Assembly: GCA_030142905.1 (NCBI GenBank)
Contig: JASJOG010000017.1
Span: 1,674,001 to 1,738,000, forward strand
Direction: 5' to 3'
Length of the DNA: 64,000 bases
Source: Heliopora coerulea
Taxonomy: Eukaryota > Cnidaria > Anthozoa > Scleralcyonacea > Helioporidae
Below, one piece after another: positions 27,201-40,700 of this stretch; within the stretch, counting starts at the first letter, position 1; the number at the start of each line of letters is the position of its first letter. Position numbers and translations under genes: made by a program. The notes under the pieces are model-generated. The model saw only the letters and a list, made by a program, of their open reading frames with translations, did not search any database and was not told where the DNA came from.

Positions 27201-28587
27201 TTGTTTTGCCAAATGGGGAAACGATTAGAATTATTGAAGATGAGGGATATAAATATTTGGGGATCTTAGAGAATGACGAAATTAGGGAAGAGGCAATGAT
27301 AAACAGGTTCAAGAAAGAATACTTGAGAAGATTGAGATTGCTTTTAAGGTCAAAACTGAATGGAAAAAATAAGTTTCAAGCGATCAACAGATGGGCGGTA
27401 GCAGTAATCAGGTATGGAGCAGGAATTGTTAAATGGAGTAACGAGGAGTTACAAAGCTTGGATAGAAAGTTGAGGAAGTTGCCAACAGTGCATGGTACCT
27501 TTCATCCTAGGAGTGATGTAGATAGGTTATATCTACCAGGAGGAAAAGGAGGAAGAGGGCTAATGAGTTGTGAAAGTTGTGTACGAGCAGAAGAGAATGG
27601 GATAGGGTGGTATGTTAAGAATACCTCAGAGCCACTGTTAATACTGGTTAGACAAGGGGGTATAATCAATACGGAAGAATGTGTGACAAAAGAAGAGTAC
27701 AAGAGAAGTAAGACAGAGGAAAGAGAACAGAAGTGGAGCAATAAGAAGATGTATGGACAATACTGTAGGGAGACAAGTGATGACATTGACAAGGAGAAGA
27801 GGTGGTTGTGGTTGAAAAACAGCGATTTAAAGGCAGAAACAGAAGCTCTTATCTGTGCTGCGCGAGAACAGGCATTAAGAACTAACTACATCAAGTTCAA
27901 CATAAATAAGACTGTTGAATCACCCCTATGTTGAATGTGTAGTGAAAAAGGAGAAAGCGTGGGACATTTGATTAGTGGATGCAAAAGCTTGCTGAAAGGG
28001 AATATAAAATAAGACACGATAACGTGGCAAGAGTAATCCATTGGACATTATGTAGGAAATATAGCTTGGAGCGACCAGCTCATTGGTATGATCATGCCCC
28101 GAAAGGAGTGGTGGAATCTGGTGAGGTAAAGGTGCTATGGGATTTCATGATACAGTGTGATCATCACATAGAATGTCAAAAACCTGATATAGTTGTTGTG
28201 GAGAAAGAAGACAAGAAATGTTTAATTGTTGACATTGCCATCCCTGATGGTAAAAATGTTGGAGTGAAAGAAGAGGAGAAGGTTCAGAAATATGACAAGC
28301 TAAAATGGGAAATTAAAGGGTTGTGGTCAATGAAGAGGGTAGATGTAGTACCAGTTGTTACCGGAGCACTCGGTACTGTGAGCAAGAAGCTGGAAAAATG
28401 GATAGATAGGGTAGGAATAAAACTTAATATAGAACATCTCCAGAAGACTTCGATTTTGGGAACAGCAAGGATATTAAGAAAGACCTTAGAAAGTTGAATG
28501 GACCAATGTCACCCTAGACTACTGGCTGTAGATGACTGACGTTGAGGATTACCAGCAGAACATCAAGCTGTGAGAATTGATAAAATG

Positions 28588-28626
<39 letters not shown>

Positions 28627-31600
28627 TCCATTTTAATGGGAAAATTTCCTTTCCCCACAAGTTCCCTGAAATGTGCAATGTCTGTTGCGGCCTTACCTGG
28701 CGGGATGCTGGGAGCCCGTAGCAGGCTTAGACCCCTTCCACTGTCCTTAGTTGGGTGGTGTGCGAGTTGTAATAATAATAATAATAAATTGAAAAAGGGA
28801 ATAAAGCACTTGAACGGATCTTGCCAACAATAAAAGAGAACGCAACATGCAAAATTACGGATACAAATCATCTACTATACGCCACCGCGTATACCATCAC
28901 GTCAGAATGTGGTATTAAAATTAAGAAAAGAGGAGCAAATACAAACGTCCACAAAAAACCCGCGTGGATTGAGAAGATCAATAAAGAGGTCAAAACAATG
29001 CGGAAGGACATTTCGTTTCTCGTCGAGTGCAGTAAATCGAATGTGAAGAAGATCAACAAGGTAAGAAGAATCAACTGCAAATATAACTTCAAGTCAAATG
29101 AAAGTTTGGACAGCAAAATTGAGACCCTTAAACAAAAAGTCCAGTTGAAAGCAGTGCGGATCAGAAGGTTCACCAAACGAACAAATTTCTATAAGCAAAA
29201 TAAGACTTTCCAAGAAAACACCAAAAAATTCTATAGAGAACTAAGAAAAAATCAGATTAAAGTCGAGGAAAATCCTTCTAGAAAAGAAATAGAAGAGTTC
29301 TGGAGCAATATCTGGAGTAACCCCAAGGAGTTCCGTACAAATGCAGAGTGGCTAAAGGAATGTGAGCAGGCAAATGAGAATGTTGAAACCCAGAAATGGA
29401 AGGAGATCTATGAAGAGGACGTGAAAACTGCACTGAAGAAATCACAAAAGTGGAGATCTCCGGGTATTGATAAATTACCAAACTTCTGGCTAAACGCACT
29501 ATCTAGCACACACAAAGACTTAGCATTTTTGCTAACAGATATTATAAAGAACCCTGGAAACGCTCCGGCATGGTTAACGGAGGGGATTACATATCTCCTT
29601 CCGAAATCTGATGAGACCCAACATCTAAAGAACTACAGACCAATAACCGGCCTTTCTACCACTTATAAAACATTGACATCGATCTTAACCGACTGTACGT
29701 ACACCTTTCTTGAAAACAACAATTTATTACCAACAGAACAGAAAGGATGTAGGCGAGGCTCATATGGATGCAAAGATCAACTCCTGATCGACAAAATGGT
29801 CCTCGAACATTGTAAGTCTAAAACCAAAAACTTAAGCGTCGCTTGGATAGATTATAAAAAGGCTTTTGACAGTATCACACACGACTGGATAATCAAAGCA
29901 ATGGAATTGTATAAGGTGGCACCAGAAATTACCAACTTCGTTAAAATTACAGTCGCCGCCGCTTATATGCAAATCCTTTTTGCCAACTCAATTTTTGCAT
30001 ATAAGCGGATTTTGCATATAAACGGATTCGTTCCCAGGATCCGCATCCAGCAAAATCATTAGCATAATAGACAAATGACCAAAGATTAAATACCAAAACC
30101 AGAAAAAATTGTATTTATTAATAAACTAAAATATACAAAATAGCTCTTCTTAGGTTTGGAAATAACAATTAATGTTTGCCTTTTTGCAACATTTGAACAC
30201 ACATCGGTGGAAATATTTGAAAGAGAAAGAATAAAACACAGACCGAAAATTGTCATCTTGTGACTTGATATTCAAGTTGGAACAAGAAACAGACAAGTTG
30301 AAAAACGGTAATATTTCGGCTCTGTTTCGTCTGATGATGACTCTGAAATAGAACCGAAATATTACCGTTTTTCAACTTGTCCGTTTCTTGTTCCAACTTG
30401 AATATCAAGTCACACTAGAGATGACAATTTTCGGTCTGTGTTTCATTCTTTACTTTTTCAAATTGTCCTCTGGTTGTGGTATTTGTAAGAGAGTTGAATG
30501 ATTTCCAGTCTTTGAAGCCGTGCAAACAAAGATAGTCCTTTATGTCGGCTAAATTAGAAATAAATTGAGCATGAGTTATTAAGGGGTTTGGTTCAGGCTC
30601 GTCGTCACTCTCCTGGATGCTTTGTTACTCGTTGATTATTGAGTTCTCATCAACTGGTGGCGCTGTTACGAGAAAGTTGTCTGCAGATATAATTTCATCG
30701 AAAGTTTGCTGATCCATACCACGTGGAGCCGCCAACAGTTGAGCCAACGGAATATCATCATCTTCCGCCCGCGAATCTTCATCGCTATCATATTTAGACA
30801 CAAAACCTGCATGGCGGAAACAGTTTGCGATTGTTTTTGTGGTTATCTCAGACCAGCAGGCGACAATCGTATTCATAGCATCCAGCAAATCGAACGTCTT
30901 AGAAAATTCGCTGGCATCTTCGTACACGGTAAAGTTTTGCAACCGCCCAAGCATCTTGGTTTTCTACTGTTTCCAATCATTGAAACATTGAAATACTTTC
31001 GAAAGGAAAGGAGGATTTGCAGCAATGCATTGAAAATTTTTCTTTGCATATAATCGATTTTAGCGCAAAATTTTCAATTTTTCTTTTGCATATAACCGAC
31101 TTTTGCATATAAGCGATTTGCATATAAGCGAATTAAAAAAAGGAATTTTCTTAAGGTTTGGTTTTGGATTTCCAAAATCTTTGCATATAAACGACTTTTG
31201 CATATAAGCGACTTGCTTATAAGCGGCGGCGACTGTAGTATGAAAACATGGAAGACAACTCAAATCCTTAATCACGGGAATAGATCTATAACATCTAACA
31301 GCATTAGCATCAACCGAGGAATATTCCAAGGAGATTCATTCTCTCCACTTCTCTTCTGTATTGCCCTGTTTCCCTTATCGAAACTTTTGAATGAATCGAA
31401 TCGGGGATATAATATATTTCATCAAGTTATCACCCACCTCTTTTACATGGATGACCTCAAACTATTCGCTAAAAATGACAGTGATCTCGAAGACCTTCTC
31501 ACCATCGTGAAAGACTTCAGCGACGACATAGGCATGGAGTTTGGACTTGACAAATGCGCAAAAGCCAGCTTTAAACGTGGTAAGTTCTGTAAGGCGAGTA

Positions 31601-33104
31601 ACATCAATCTGGATACAAACACTAAGATCAGAAACCTTGAACATGATGAGGTCTACAAATGCCTTGGTATCAACGAAGGTGATGGTATCAAACACACGGC
31701 GATGAAAGAAAAAATTTGTAAAGAATGTTACAGGAGAGTTCGACTAATTCTTCAGTCGGAACTGAATTCCTCTAACAGAGTAAAAGCAATTAACAGCATC
31801 GCAGCTCCTGTTGTCACTTACAGTTTTGGAATCATAAATTGGAGCAAAACAGACGTAGCAAGAATAGATACTAAAATACGCAAACTGTTAACTAAATTTC
31901 GTATGCACCACCCCAAATCAGATGTTGACAGATTGTATCTACCTCGCACTGATGGTGGACGCGGACTCAACCAACTCGAGATGGCTTATGAAACTACGCT
32001 GATCGGCCTTGGTAGATATCTCTAAACAACAACAGATCCCATGCTACAAGACGTGTTGAAGTATGAGAAATCTAAAAAGAAGAATTCCATTATAACCTTG
32101 AGTAGAAAACTGAAACATCGGTATGATGTGCAACCAACAGTAGAAGAAGATCAACTTAAACCAACAGCTGCTGCCAAAACGCTGAAAGAACGGGCAAAAA
32201 AGGCTGGTCTAAATGCTCTTAAGGAAACATGGAGAAACAAACCACTGCACGGCAAATACCTACAAAGACTAGAAGAAGCTGATGTTGACAGTAAATCCAC
32301 ACATCGTTGGCTTCAAGGGTCAGGTCTCAAAGCGGAAACCGAGGGTCTCTTGATCTCAGCCCAAGATCAGAGCCTCCCGACAAACGTCTATAGATCTAAG
32401 ATAGTTAACGACGGTACAGACCCTCTTTGCCGCATCTCCAAAAAGTCAGATGAGTCAGTAGATCATCTCATAGCTGGCTGTCCTCTATTAGCATCTAAAG
32501 AATATAAGGCTCGCCATGATCGTCTAGGCCAATACATCCACTGGAATGTCTGCAAACATTACAACATCAAAGTCCCTGAGAAATGGTACGAACATCATCC
32601 TGTAGAGGTCACCAATGGAAAAGATGTGACAATTCTTTGGGACTTCACAGTTCACACAGACCGTACCACCACGGCCAATAAACCAGACATTGTTATCAAA
32701 GACTTCAAAACAAGGACATGTCAAATTATTGACATGGCAGTTCCCTGTGATAGCAACATTTCGACTAAAGAATATGATAAACTTCAGAAATATAAAGACC
32801 TGGAAATTGAGATCATCAGGATGTGGCATCTAAACGCAACAACGATACCAATCATCATGGGCGCACTAGGAATGATCCGAAAGGGAACTAGTAGGAATGT
32901 CGAGAGAATTCCGGGAAATAGCAAGCTTCAAGAACTGCAGAAGATTACTCTCATTGGTACTGCACATATACTTAGAAAAACATCTATAAAAACATGAAAA
33001 TTGGTCCAATTGGAAAATAGACTTCTAGAGCCCTCTCACTCTTGGATCCCGGTGGGGACCCGGTGTTTGGACAAATATACATACAGTCAAATATATGAAT
33101 AATG

Positions 33105-33149
<45 letters not shown>

Positions 33150-34734
33150 TAGAAAAGTATCAAACATTTAAACGAGAGATTAAGAACCTGTGGCCAATGA
33201 GAAAGGTAGAAGTAATTCCAGTTGTCGTTGAAGCCTTGGGCTGTGTAAGCATAAAGTTTGAACAATGGATTGAGAGGATTGGAATAACAAAGAACGTTGA
33301 GGAAATCCAGAAAACGACACTTCTTGGAACAGCAAGAATTTTAAGAAGAGTGCTAGAAAACTAGTTGTAACAGTGCGACCTTAGTCTACTGGTTGTAGAC
33401 AGCTGGCACCGATGAATACCGGATCCACAGCAAACCGTGCGAAGAGAAAATAATAATAATAATAATAATAATAAAAAGGTGGGCAAGATGTTTTGGCATC
33501 CTCAGGGAGTGGCGCCCCTGCCTTGCCAGCTGGGTAAACGGGTGACTGAAAGCCACTGCTTGCCTTAATTGGCCGTCAGTGGTAAGTAACCTCACCTAAG
33601 GTGTTGGCAAACCTTCCCTGTTAGCCCAAGGACAAGTAAATCCTTCTGACTGTCCTGATGTCCTTTACCTTAAATGGTTGAGTGAGTCCAGGACACTTAC
33701 GTGTCTGTAACGAACTCTCCTAGTCTAAGAACAAAATAGATCACATTATCCAACTTCAGCTATTGGACTAGCATCTAGCTTGCCTTAATTGATCGGCTTG
33801 TGGAACAGACCCTTAGAATAGTCTGAGAGGAAGTGTGATGCTTATTCAGGATGTCTCATGATTTGTAGGTGCAAATCACCAGCCCTTGACTATGCCCAAC
33901 CAACGGAATTGTGTATGTGAGACTGTGGTGTAAAATGGCATTAACTACTCACGATGTTTTTCACTTTGTGATTGCCATACCACTATAATTTATGGGACAT
34001 GTGCCCACATTGGCATAATATGGCAATTTGGGCTAAACGACCTCATTGTCTCGTATGAGCTGATTTTCCTCAATAACAATAATAATAATAGTAATAATAG
34101 TGGTGCACCGGATAGTGATTTTTACTATCCGGCCGGATACCGGATTTGCCGGATAGTGAAAGAAAATCCGGCCGGATACCATAATATTCGATTCTTAATT
34201 ACGTTAATAAATAAACCGTTTTCAGTTTTGCCCAAGATATTACTCGCATGCGTAACTGTTAGAGCTGTACTGTGGAGACTGAAATATATACTGAATTGCC
34301 TCTAGACTACATTGGAGACGTCACTTCTTTCAAACAGCAGTTGTACTAAATCTGTTATCACAATGGCTCGATCTGATCTTTGACATGTTCTACAAGTAAT
34401 CTTAAAATAATTTCAAATAGCCATTTCTGTCTCCAAACAAATAGGTAGGGCAAGAGTTAACGCTGTACGTTTTTCATAACTGGCGCAAGAACATATTCAC
34501 ACCATCCTGCATAATGCAGTCTTCAATAGATAATTGTTGATACCTTTCGTTTATAGTGATTTAATGATAGAACTAGAAACTAACCAGTAACAAGCTACTT
34601 TTGTGCCTTTTTGTGTCATCAATCAGTGCATTTTTGTAGAAAACTGAATCGAATAAATATCCGGCAATCCGGCCGGATACCGGATTATGAAGTTTTTCAC
34701 TATCCGGCCGGATACTATACCCAATGCACCCCTA

Positions 34735-34782
<48 letters not shown>

Positions 34783-37700
34783 CGACCATCTGATCTCGGG
34801 ATGCACAGTTTTGGCCCCAACTGAGTTCAAACAGCGACATGATAGAGTTGGACAATATATTCATTGGAAAATATGCCATCACTACGGAAAAGAAGTGTCC
34901 AGAAACTGGTACGAGCACCACCCTGACCCTGTCACAGAAATAGGAAATATAACTATCCTATGGGACTTCACTATACAGACAGACAGGACTATCAAAGCAA
35001 ATAGACCAGACATAGTGGTGAAAGACAAAAATGGTAAACTGTGCTTGTTGATAGATATGGCCGTACCAGCTGACTGCAACGTATCTACCACAATATACAA
35101 AAAACTCTCAAAATACAAAGACTTAGAAATAGAGATTCAAAAAATGTGGAGTATGAATGTGATCATGATTCCAGTAGTGATAGGCGCACTTGGTGTGATA
35201 AACAAAGGCACTGAAGAATTAACAAATAGAATACCTGGACAACCATGCCTAAGAGAAATTCAAAAAATTGTGTTGACAAGCACCGCCCACATTCTTCGAA
35301 GGACTCTGTCTATGTAATCAATAACCGCATGCCCAACTGATGTTTTTAGATGTAAACATACAAATTCAATCAATATTTTTAAACGGGTCTTTTAGCTGCT
35401 GGATGAAATCCAACATGACAACTGTCTCCAGCCTTAGGTCTCTGGGTGAGATCCGGTTGGATGATATGTAAACACAGACATCAAAGGAAATAATAATAAT
35501 AATAATAATAATACCAATAATAATTTGATAATAATAATGATAATAGTAATTATAATAATAATGATAATAATGATAATGACAATAATAATAATGATAATAA
35601 TAATGATGACCTTAGTTGGGTGGTGTGCGAGTTGTAATGATAATATGATAATAATAGTAATGATAATAATAATGATAATAATAATAATAATGATAATAAT
35701 CCTCCCCTGGATAATGATAATGATCCTCCCCTGGGCTACTACCTTGTTGTGGTGGAGAGGCTTGTGTACCTCAGTGATCCTAAGGGCTATGCTGGCGGGA
35801 ACAAATGTTCCTGGTAAGGTCACCCAAGTCAGACAGGCCAAAGGGTAGAGGTCAGACTAAATGTAGTCCGGTGGTTGTGTAACCTTAAAGTTACAAACCT
35901 CAATGATGTGTGAATGTCAGAATTAAGGAATGAATACAACGACGTTAATGGGGCTGAAGCATATGGTGACGGCCCCTCGTCCGGCAGGTGTTCTATGGAA
36001 CGGCAGCATAGACCCGGTCGTAATCATGTTACTGCTGATCATGAAAAAACACGACGAAAATGGAATAAGGAGCTTAATATAATAGTGATGGAATGTTATT
36101 TCAAAAGCAAACCAATGAGCGAAAGCGGAGTCCCTGTGAAGGGTTACAGACAAAGAATGTATAGAGCATGGGAAGAAAGAGGACTTTTTAAATCAACTGA
36201 ACAAAGGATCGCCGATCAAGCAAGAATGATTAGAAAAAATGGATGGCTTACAGAGGAGGAATTGGAAGAGATAAAGAGGAGAGTTACAAATGAAAACACA
36301 GCAGACGTTGAACAATCTGGAGACGAAGGTGATAATGAAGAACAAAGTGAAGAAGTTATTGAGACTGAATGGGAAGATAATACTAGTACACAACTACCTA
36401 GTGACCGAATGAGCTACAGGGAAATGGAAGAAAACTGGAAAAATAACCCAGATATTTCTGACGAGGAATTACAGATGTTATGCAGAATAAAAGAGATAGT
36501 AGAAAGTGGGCGGTTTGAAACAAAAACGGCATTTAAGAAAGTAGATAGAAATAAAATGAATGCAATAACACAGAAAGTTAATAAGGCAATCAGGTATTTT
36601 GAAGTAAGGAATGTCACAGAGACAAATAACCTTCGGAAGGCAGTAAGTATGTACGTGGCAGAAACGCTTGGATTGAAAACATCACGAGATGAAAGACAGT
36701 GCAAGGAACCATGGTGGATGAGAAGGATTGAAAAGGACATTAAAAAGTTAAGAAGGGATATAGGAGTGTTGGAACCTAAAAAGAGAGATCAGTTAACATC
36801 AATAGGAAAGTATTTAGTCCTGAAAAAAAAATACATGATTAAAGTTAAAGGAATTGGGACAGTGATTGAAGAACTGAAGCAAAGAGTGCTTGCTAAAGCG
36901 TCAAAGATAAGACGGTATGAGGAAAGAAATAAGCAGTATCGTCAAAATCGAATGTTTAGGACAGACCAAAAGAAGGTGTATATTGAAATAAATGGGCAAA
37001 TTAATACTGAAAACATCGTTCCTGATAAGGAAGAAAGTAGAGCATTCTGGAGCCAGATTTGGGACAATCCAAGTAGCCACAATAGAAACGCAGAGTGGTT
37101 AAAGAAAATGAAAGATGAGAGAACAAGTAAAAACCAACAGCAAGAAGAGGTCAGAATTACTAAGTCGCAGGTAGAGGAAAGGTGTAGGAAAATACCTAAT
37201 TGGAAAGCTCCTGGGCCTGATGGAGTACAGAGCTTTTGGATTAAGAAGTTGACATCTTGCCACGAGCGAATTGCAGAGCAATTGGATTCTATAGTCTGTG
37301 GAAAAGAAGAAATTCCTTTGTGGATGACACATGGGAAGACAGTATTGTGTTTGAAAGACCTGGCTAAGGGCAGTTCACCGGATAATTTTAGACCAATAAC
37401 TTGCTTGCCACTTATGTGGAAACTGCTGACTGGAATAATTTCAGAAAATGTATATGCTTACCTTGAGACGAGCGACTTACTACCACCAGAGCAAAAAGGG
37501 TGTAGGAAAAACTGCAGAGGCACAAAAGATCACCTACTGATAGACCAGCTGATATTAAGAGATTGCAAAAAGGCGACACACTAATCTAGCTATGGCGTGT
37601 TTGGATTATCAAAAAGCCTATGATAATGTACCCCACTCATGGATAATTGAATGTCTTGATATGTTTGGTATAGCAGAAAATGTTAAAGAATTTCTAAAAA

Positions 37701-40700
37701 CAAGCATGACTAACTGGAAAGTAGAATTAACATCACATGGTGAATCGTTAGGGAATGTAAATGTAAGGAGAGGGATTTTTCAGGGCGATAGCCTGTCCCC
37801 GCTGCTGTTTGTACTGTGTATGTTACCTCTGTCAAGCATTCTTCGAAAAGAAAATGCTGGATATGAATTTAAGGAAAAGAAGGGTAAAATAAACCACCTT
37901 ATATTCATGGATGATTTTAAGTTATATGGAAAATCCCGAGATCAAATAGATTCATTAATAAAGACGGTGCACCTTTTCAGCACAGATATTGGAATGACAT
38001 TTGGTATCAAGAAATGTGCAGTTCTAATTCTAAAGAGAGGAAAAATAGTTGAGTGTGACGGGATAAATTACCTGATGATCAGGTTTTGAAACAAATGGAG
38101 GATGATGGCTATAAGTACTTAGGAATACTGGAAAATAACCAAATTATGGAAAAGGAAATGAAGCAAAACTTCCGGAAGGAGTATATAAGGAGATTGAAGC
38201 TGGTACTTAAGTCAAAGCTAAATGGTCAGAATAAGATATTGGCAATCAACGCTTGGGCTGTTTCATTACTTAGATATACTGGAGGGATAATACGATGGAA
38301 CAAAAATGAGCTGTGGGAGGTAGATAGGCGGATAAGGAAACTTATGACTATGAATGGGGCACTACACCCGAAGAGCGACATTAATAGAATCTATGTACCG
38401 AGGCGAAAAGGTGGACGTGGTCTCATTAGTGTTGAAAGCTGTATCCGAAGAGAAGAAAACAGTATTGGTTGGTATGTGAAATACAGCACTGAACCATTAC
38501 TGGATAATTTGAGAACAGGGAATATAGTAGAAACTGAAGAATGTATTAAACCAAAAGAGTACAAAAGAATAGAAGAAGAGGAGCATGAGAAAATATGGAG
38601 GGAGAAAAAGATGTATGGTAAGTTTATTAGAGACCATGGGGATGACATAGATAAACAAGTATCGTGGGCTTGGTTAATTAAATCTGACGTAAAACCCACC
38701 ACTGAAGCATTGATTTTTGCAGCACAAGAACAAGCTCTAAGAACAAACTACATCAAATTTCATATTGACAAAACGGTTGGTTCACCGCTATGCAGAATGT
38801 GCGGAAAGAAAGGAGAAACTATTGCACATGTGAGTGAATGCAGTAAACTTGCCCAAGGAAAATACAAAGTCAGACATGACAACGTAGCTCGAAAAATCCA
38901 CTGGGAATTGTGTAAGAAATATAACCTGAAACATGCTGATAAATGGTATGAACATCAGCCAGAAAGATTGGTAGAAAATAGTATATACAAGATATTGTGG
39001 GATTTTAATATCCAATGTGATCACGAAATAGAGTACAGGAGACCGGACATGATCATAATGGATAAAGAAAAGAGAACAGCATAGATAATTGATGTAGCAA
39101 TACCTGGTGACAATAGAGTTGGAGAAAAAGAACTGGAAAAAATTACCAAGTATCAGGACTTAAAAAAGGAAAAAGTGAGATTGTGGACCTTGAAACATGT
39201 GGAAGTTGTCCCAGTTGTTTTAGGTGCTCTGGGGACTGTATCGAAAAGGTTACAGGAATTCGTGGAAAAGATTGGAATAACAATACCGGTTCAAGTACTT
39301 CAAAAAACTGCTTTACTTGGGACGGCGAGGATTATTAGAGGCGTGTTAGAGATTAGGGAGGCCTAGGACCTAAGGTTGCGGGTAGCAACTTGCTACTAGG
39401 ATTTTAATCCAGCATAAAATCAGACTGTGTGAAAATAAATAATAATGATAATAATAATAATGATAATAATAATAATGATAATAATAATAATGATAATAAT
39501 AATAATGATAATAATAATAATGATAATAATAATGATAATAATAATGATAATAATAACAATGGTAATAATAACAATGGTAATAATAATGAGTAAGGAGACT
39601 GGGATGAAGACCACAAAGAAAAAGCAAGAAAAATGACAGTAATAATGATGACAATGATAAATTATAACGATGATGATGATAATGATGATAATGATGATGT
39701 GGTAGTGGTCGTGGTAGTTACTGTAATGATAAGGGCGATGATGATTGTAATATTGACTATTAACGATGGTGGTGATTAGTGATGATAACAATAACCATGA
39801 AAACAACAGTGGCAATGTTCCAGTAACATACTTAAATATCTTATTTGCTCCAATTACCAAAATTGCTCAACCGCAAAACTACTCTTTATGTTAAGATATG
39901 ATTACATATTTGCCAAGTAAAGCTTATTTTAAAAAAATAATTCTTATTACACTGAGCTACAGTTTCATTTTTTTTTAAAATGAATTTTGAATTAAGAATT
40001 AACATATTCCTAGCTGTGATATAGTTTCGGAATTTAACTTGAAACAAGAAAAATTGCATGAACAGTCAAAAAGGTGTCACAGCAACACTGGAAAATTTTA
40101 ATTTAACTTAGTTGCCATCGAAATTTTTCTGCAAATCAAGGTCAACGACAATTAAGTTGCTGGACAGTGAGTCAATTAGTAATTTTTTGTACATCAACTA
40201 TAAGAACGACTGGAACCAAATTTATTGTTCGCAATGACTCCATTAACAGTAGAACAAATTTTGTTATGCGTTGAAGTAACGCTTGACATGCGTGTAAAAT
40301 AATCGTTACCACGGCTGTGAAGCGAAAAGGTCATTCTTCCTTGGTACTTTTGCGTGCTTTAATATCGACCATTTAATCGAGTATTCCCGGTTTTCATTCT
40401 TCAGTTTCCAGACGTAGCTTGATAAGGCCGTTTCTTTTGAATACTTAGCGTTGCGGAATGATTTCTTATGGTTATTGAAGCGGGTTTTAAATGGGTTCGC
40501 GGTCATGCCAATGTATTTCTTTGTAGTCCCGTCATCTGTCGTCGTTACGTCGGCTTGGTAGATAAGGTTTCCGTCGAGGCAATTACCTTGTAGAGGGCAG
40601 TTTTCGTTAATTTGGCAGTTGCAGGAGCGTAATACTCACCAGAAGACACCGAAACAGCACGCAATAGTCAATCAAGGAAAAGATCCCGAAACATCACTTG

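Larger units (their letters stand above)
29950..31235 (-). mobile_element. pogo/Tigger-type DNA transposon, 1286 bp
   Basis: Terminal inverted repeats CAGTCGCCGCCGCTTATA... / ...TATAAGCGGCGGCGACTG are flanked by a TA duplication (29948-29949 and 31236-31237), as in the Tc1/mariner-pogo group. The subterminal regions repeat 'gcatataagcg' motifs. It carries the end of a transposase gene on the minus strand and a nested inverted repeat. It is too short for a full transposase, so it is internally deleted. Confidence 0.88.
28787..33095 (+). pseudogene. R2/R4/Dong-type LINE, copy 3, split by a DNA transposon
   Basis: RT with [36 protein letters not shown] and [10 protein letters not shown], interrupted after 29949. 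It resumes at 31238 with [13 protein letters not shown] and [11 protein letters not shown], then [11 protein letters not shown]. An in-frame TAA stands at 32023. The knuckle ([18 protein letters not shown]; second Cys now Ser) and nuclease ([16 protein letters not shown]) follow, ending TAHILRKT at 32997. The insertion plus duplicated TA is 1288 bp (1 mod 3), which exactly explains the frame change, so the interrupted LINE had only one stop. It groups with copy 6 ([10 protein letters not shown]...) rather than copies 1, 2, 4 and 5. Confidence 0.85.

Noticed and set aside
30320..30365. Hammerhead in the foldback inside the Tigger element (contains CTGATGA and CGAAAT)
   Set aside because: No stem II between the two core strands and no stem I pairing.
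39437..39800. CRISPR-like regular repeats
   Set aside because: Simple microsatellite with no distinct spacers, in a eukaryotic intron.
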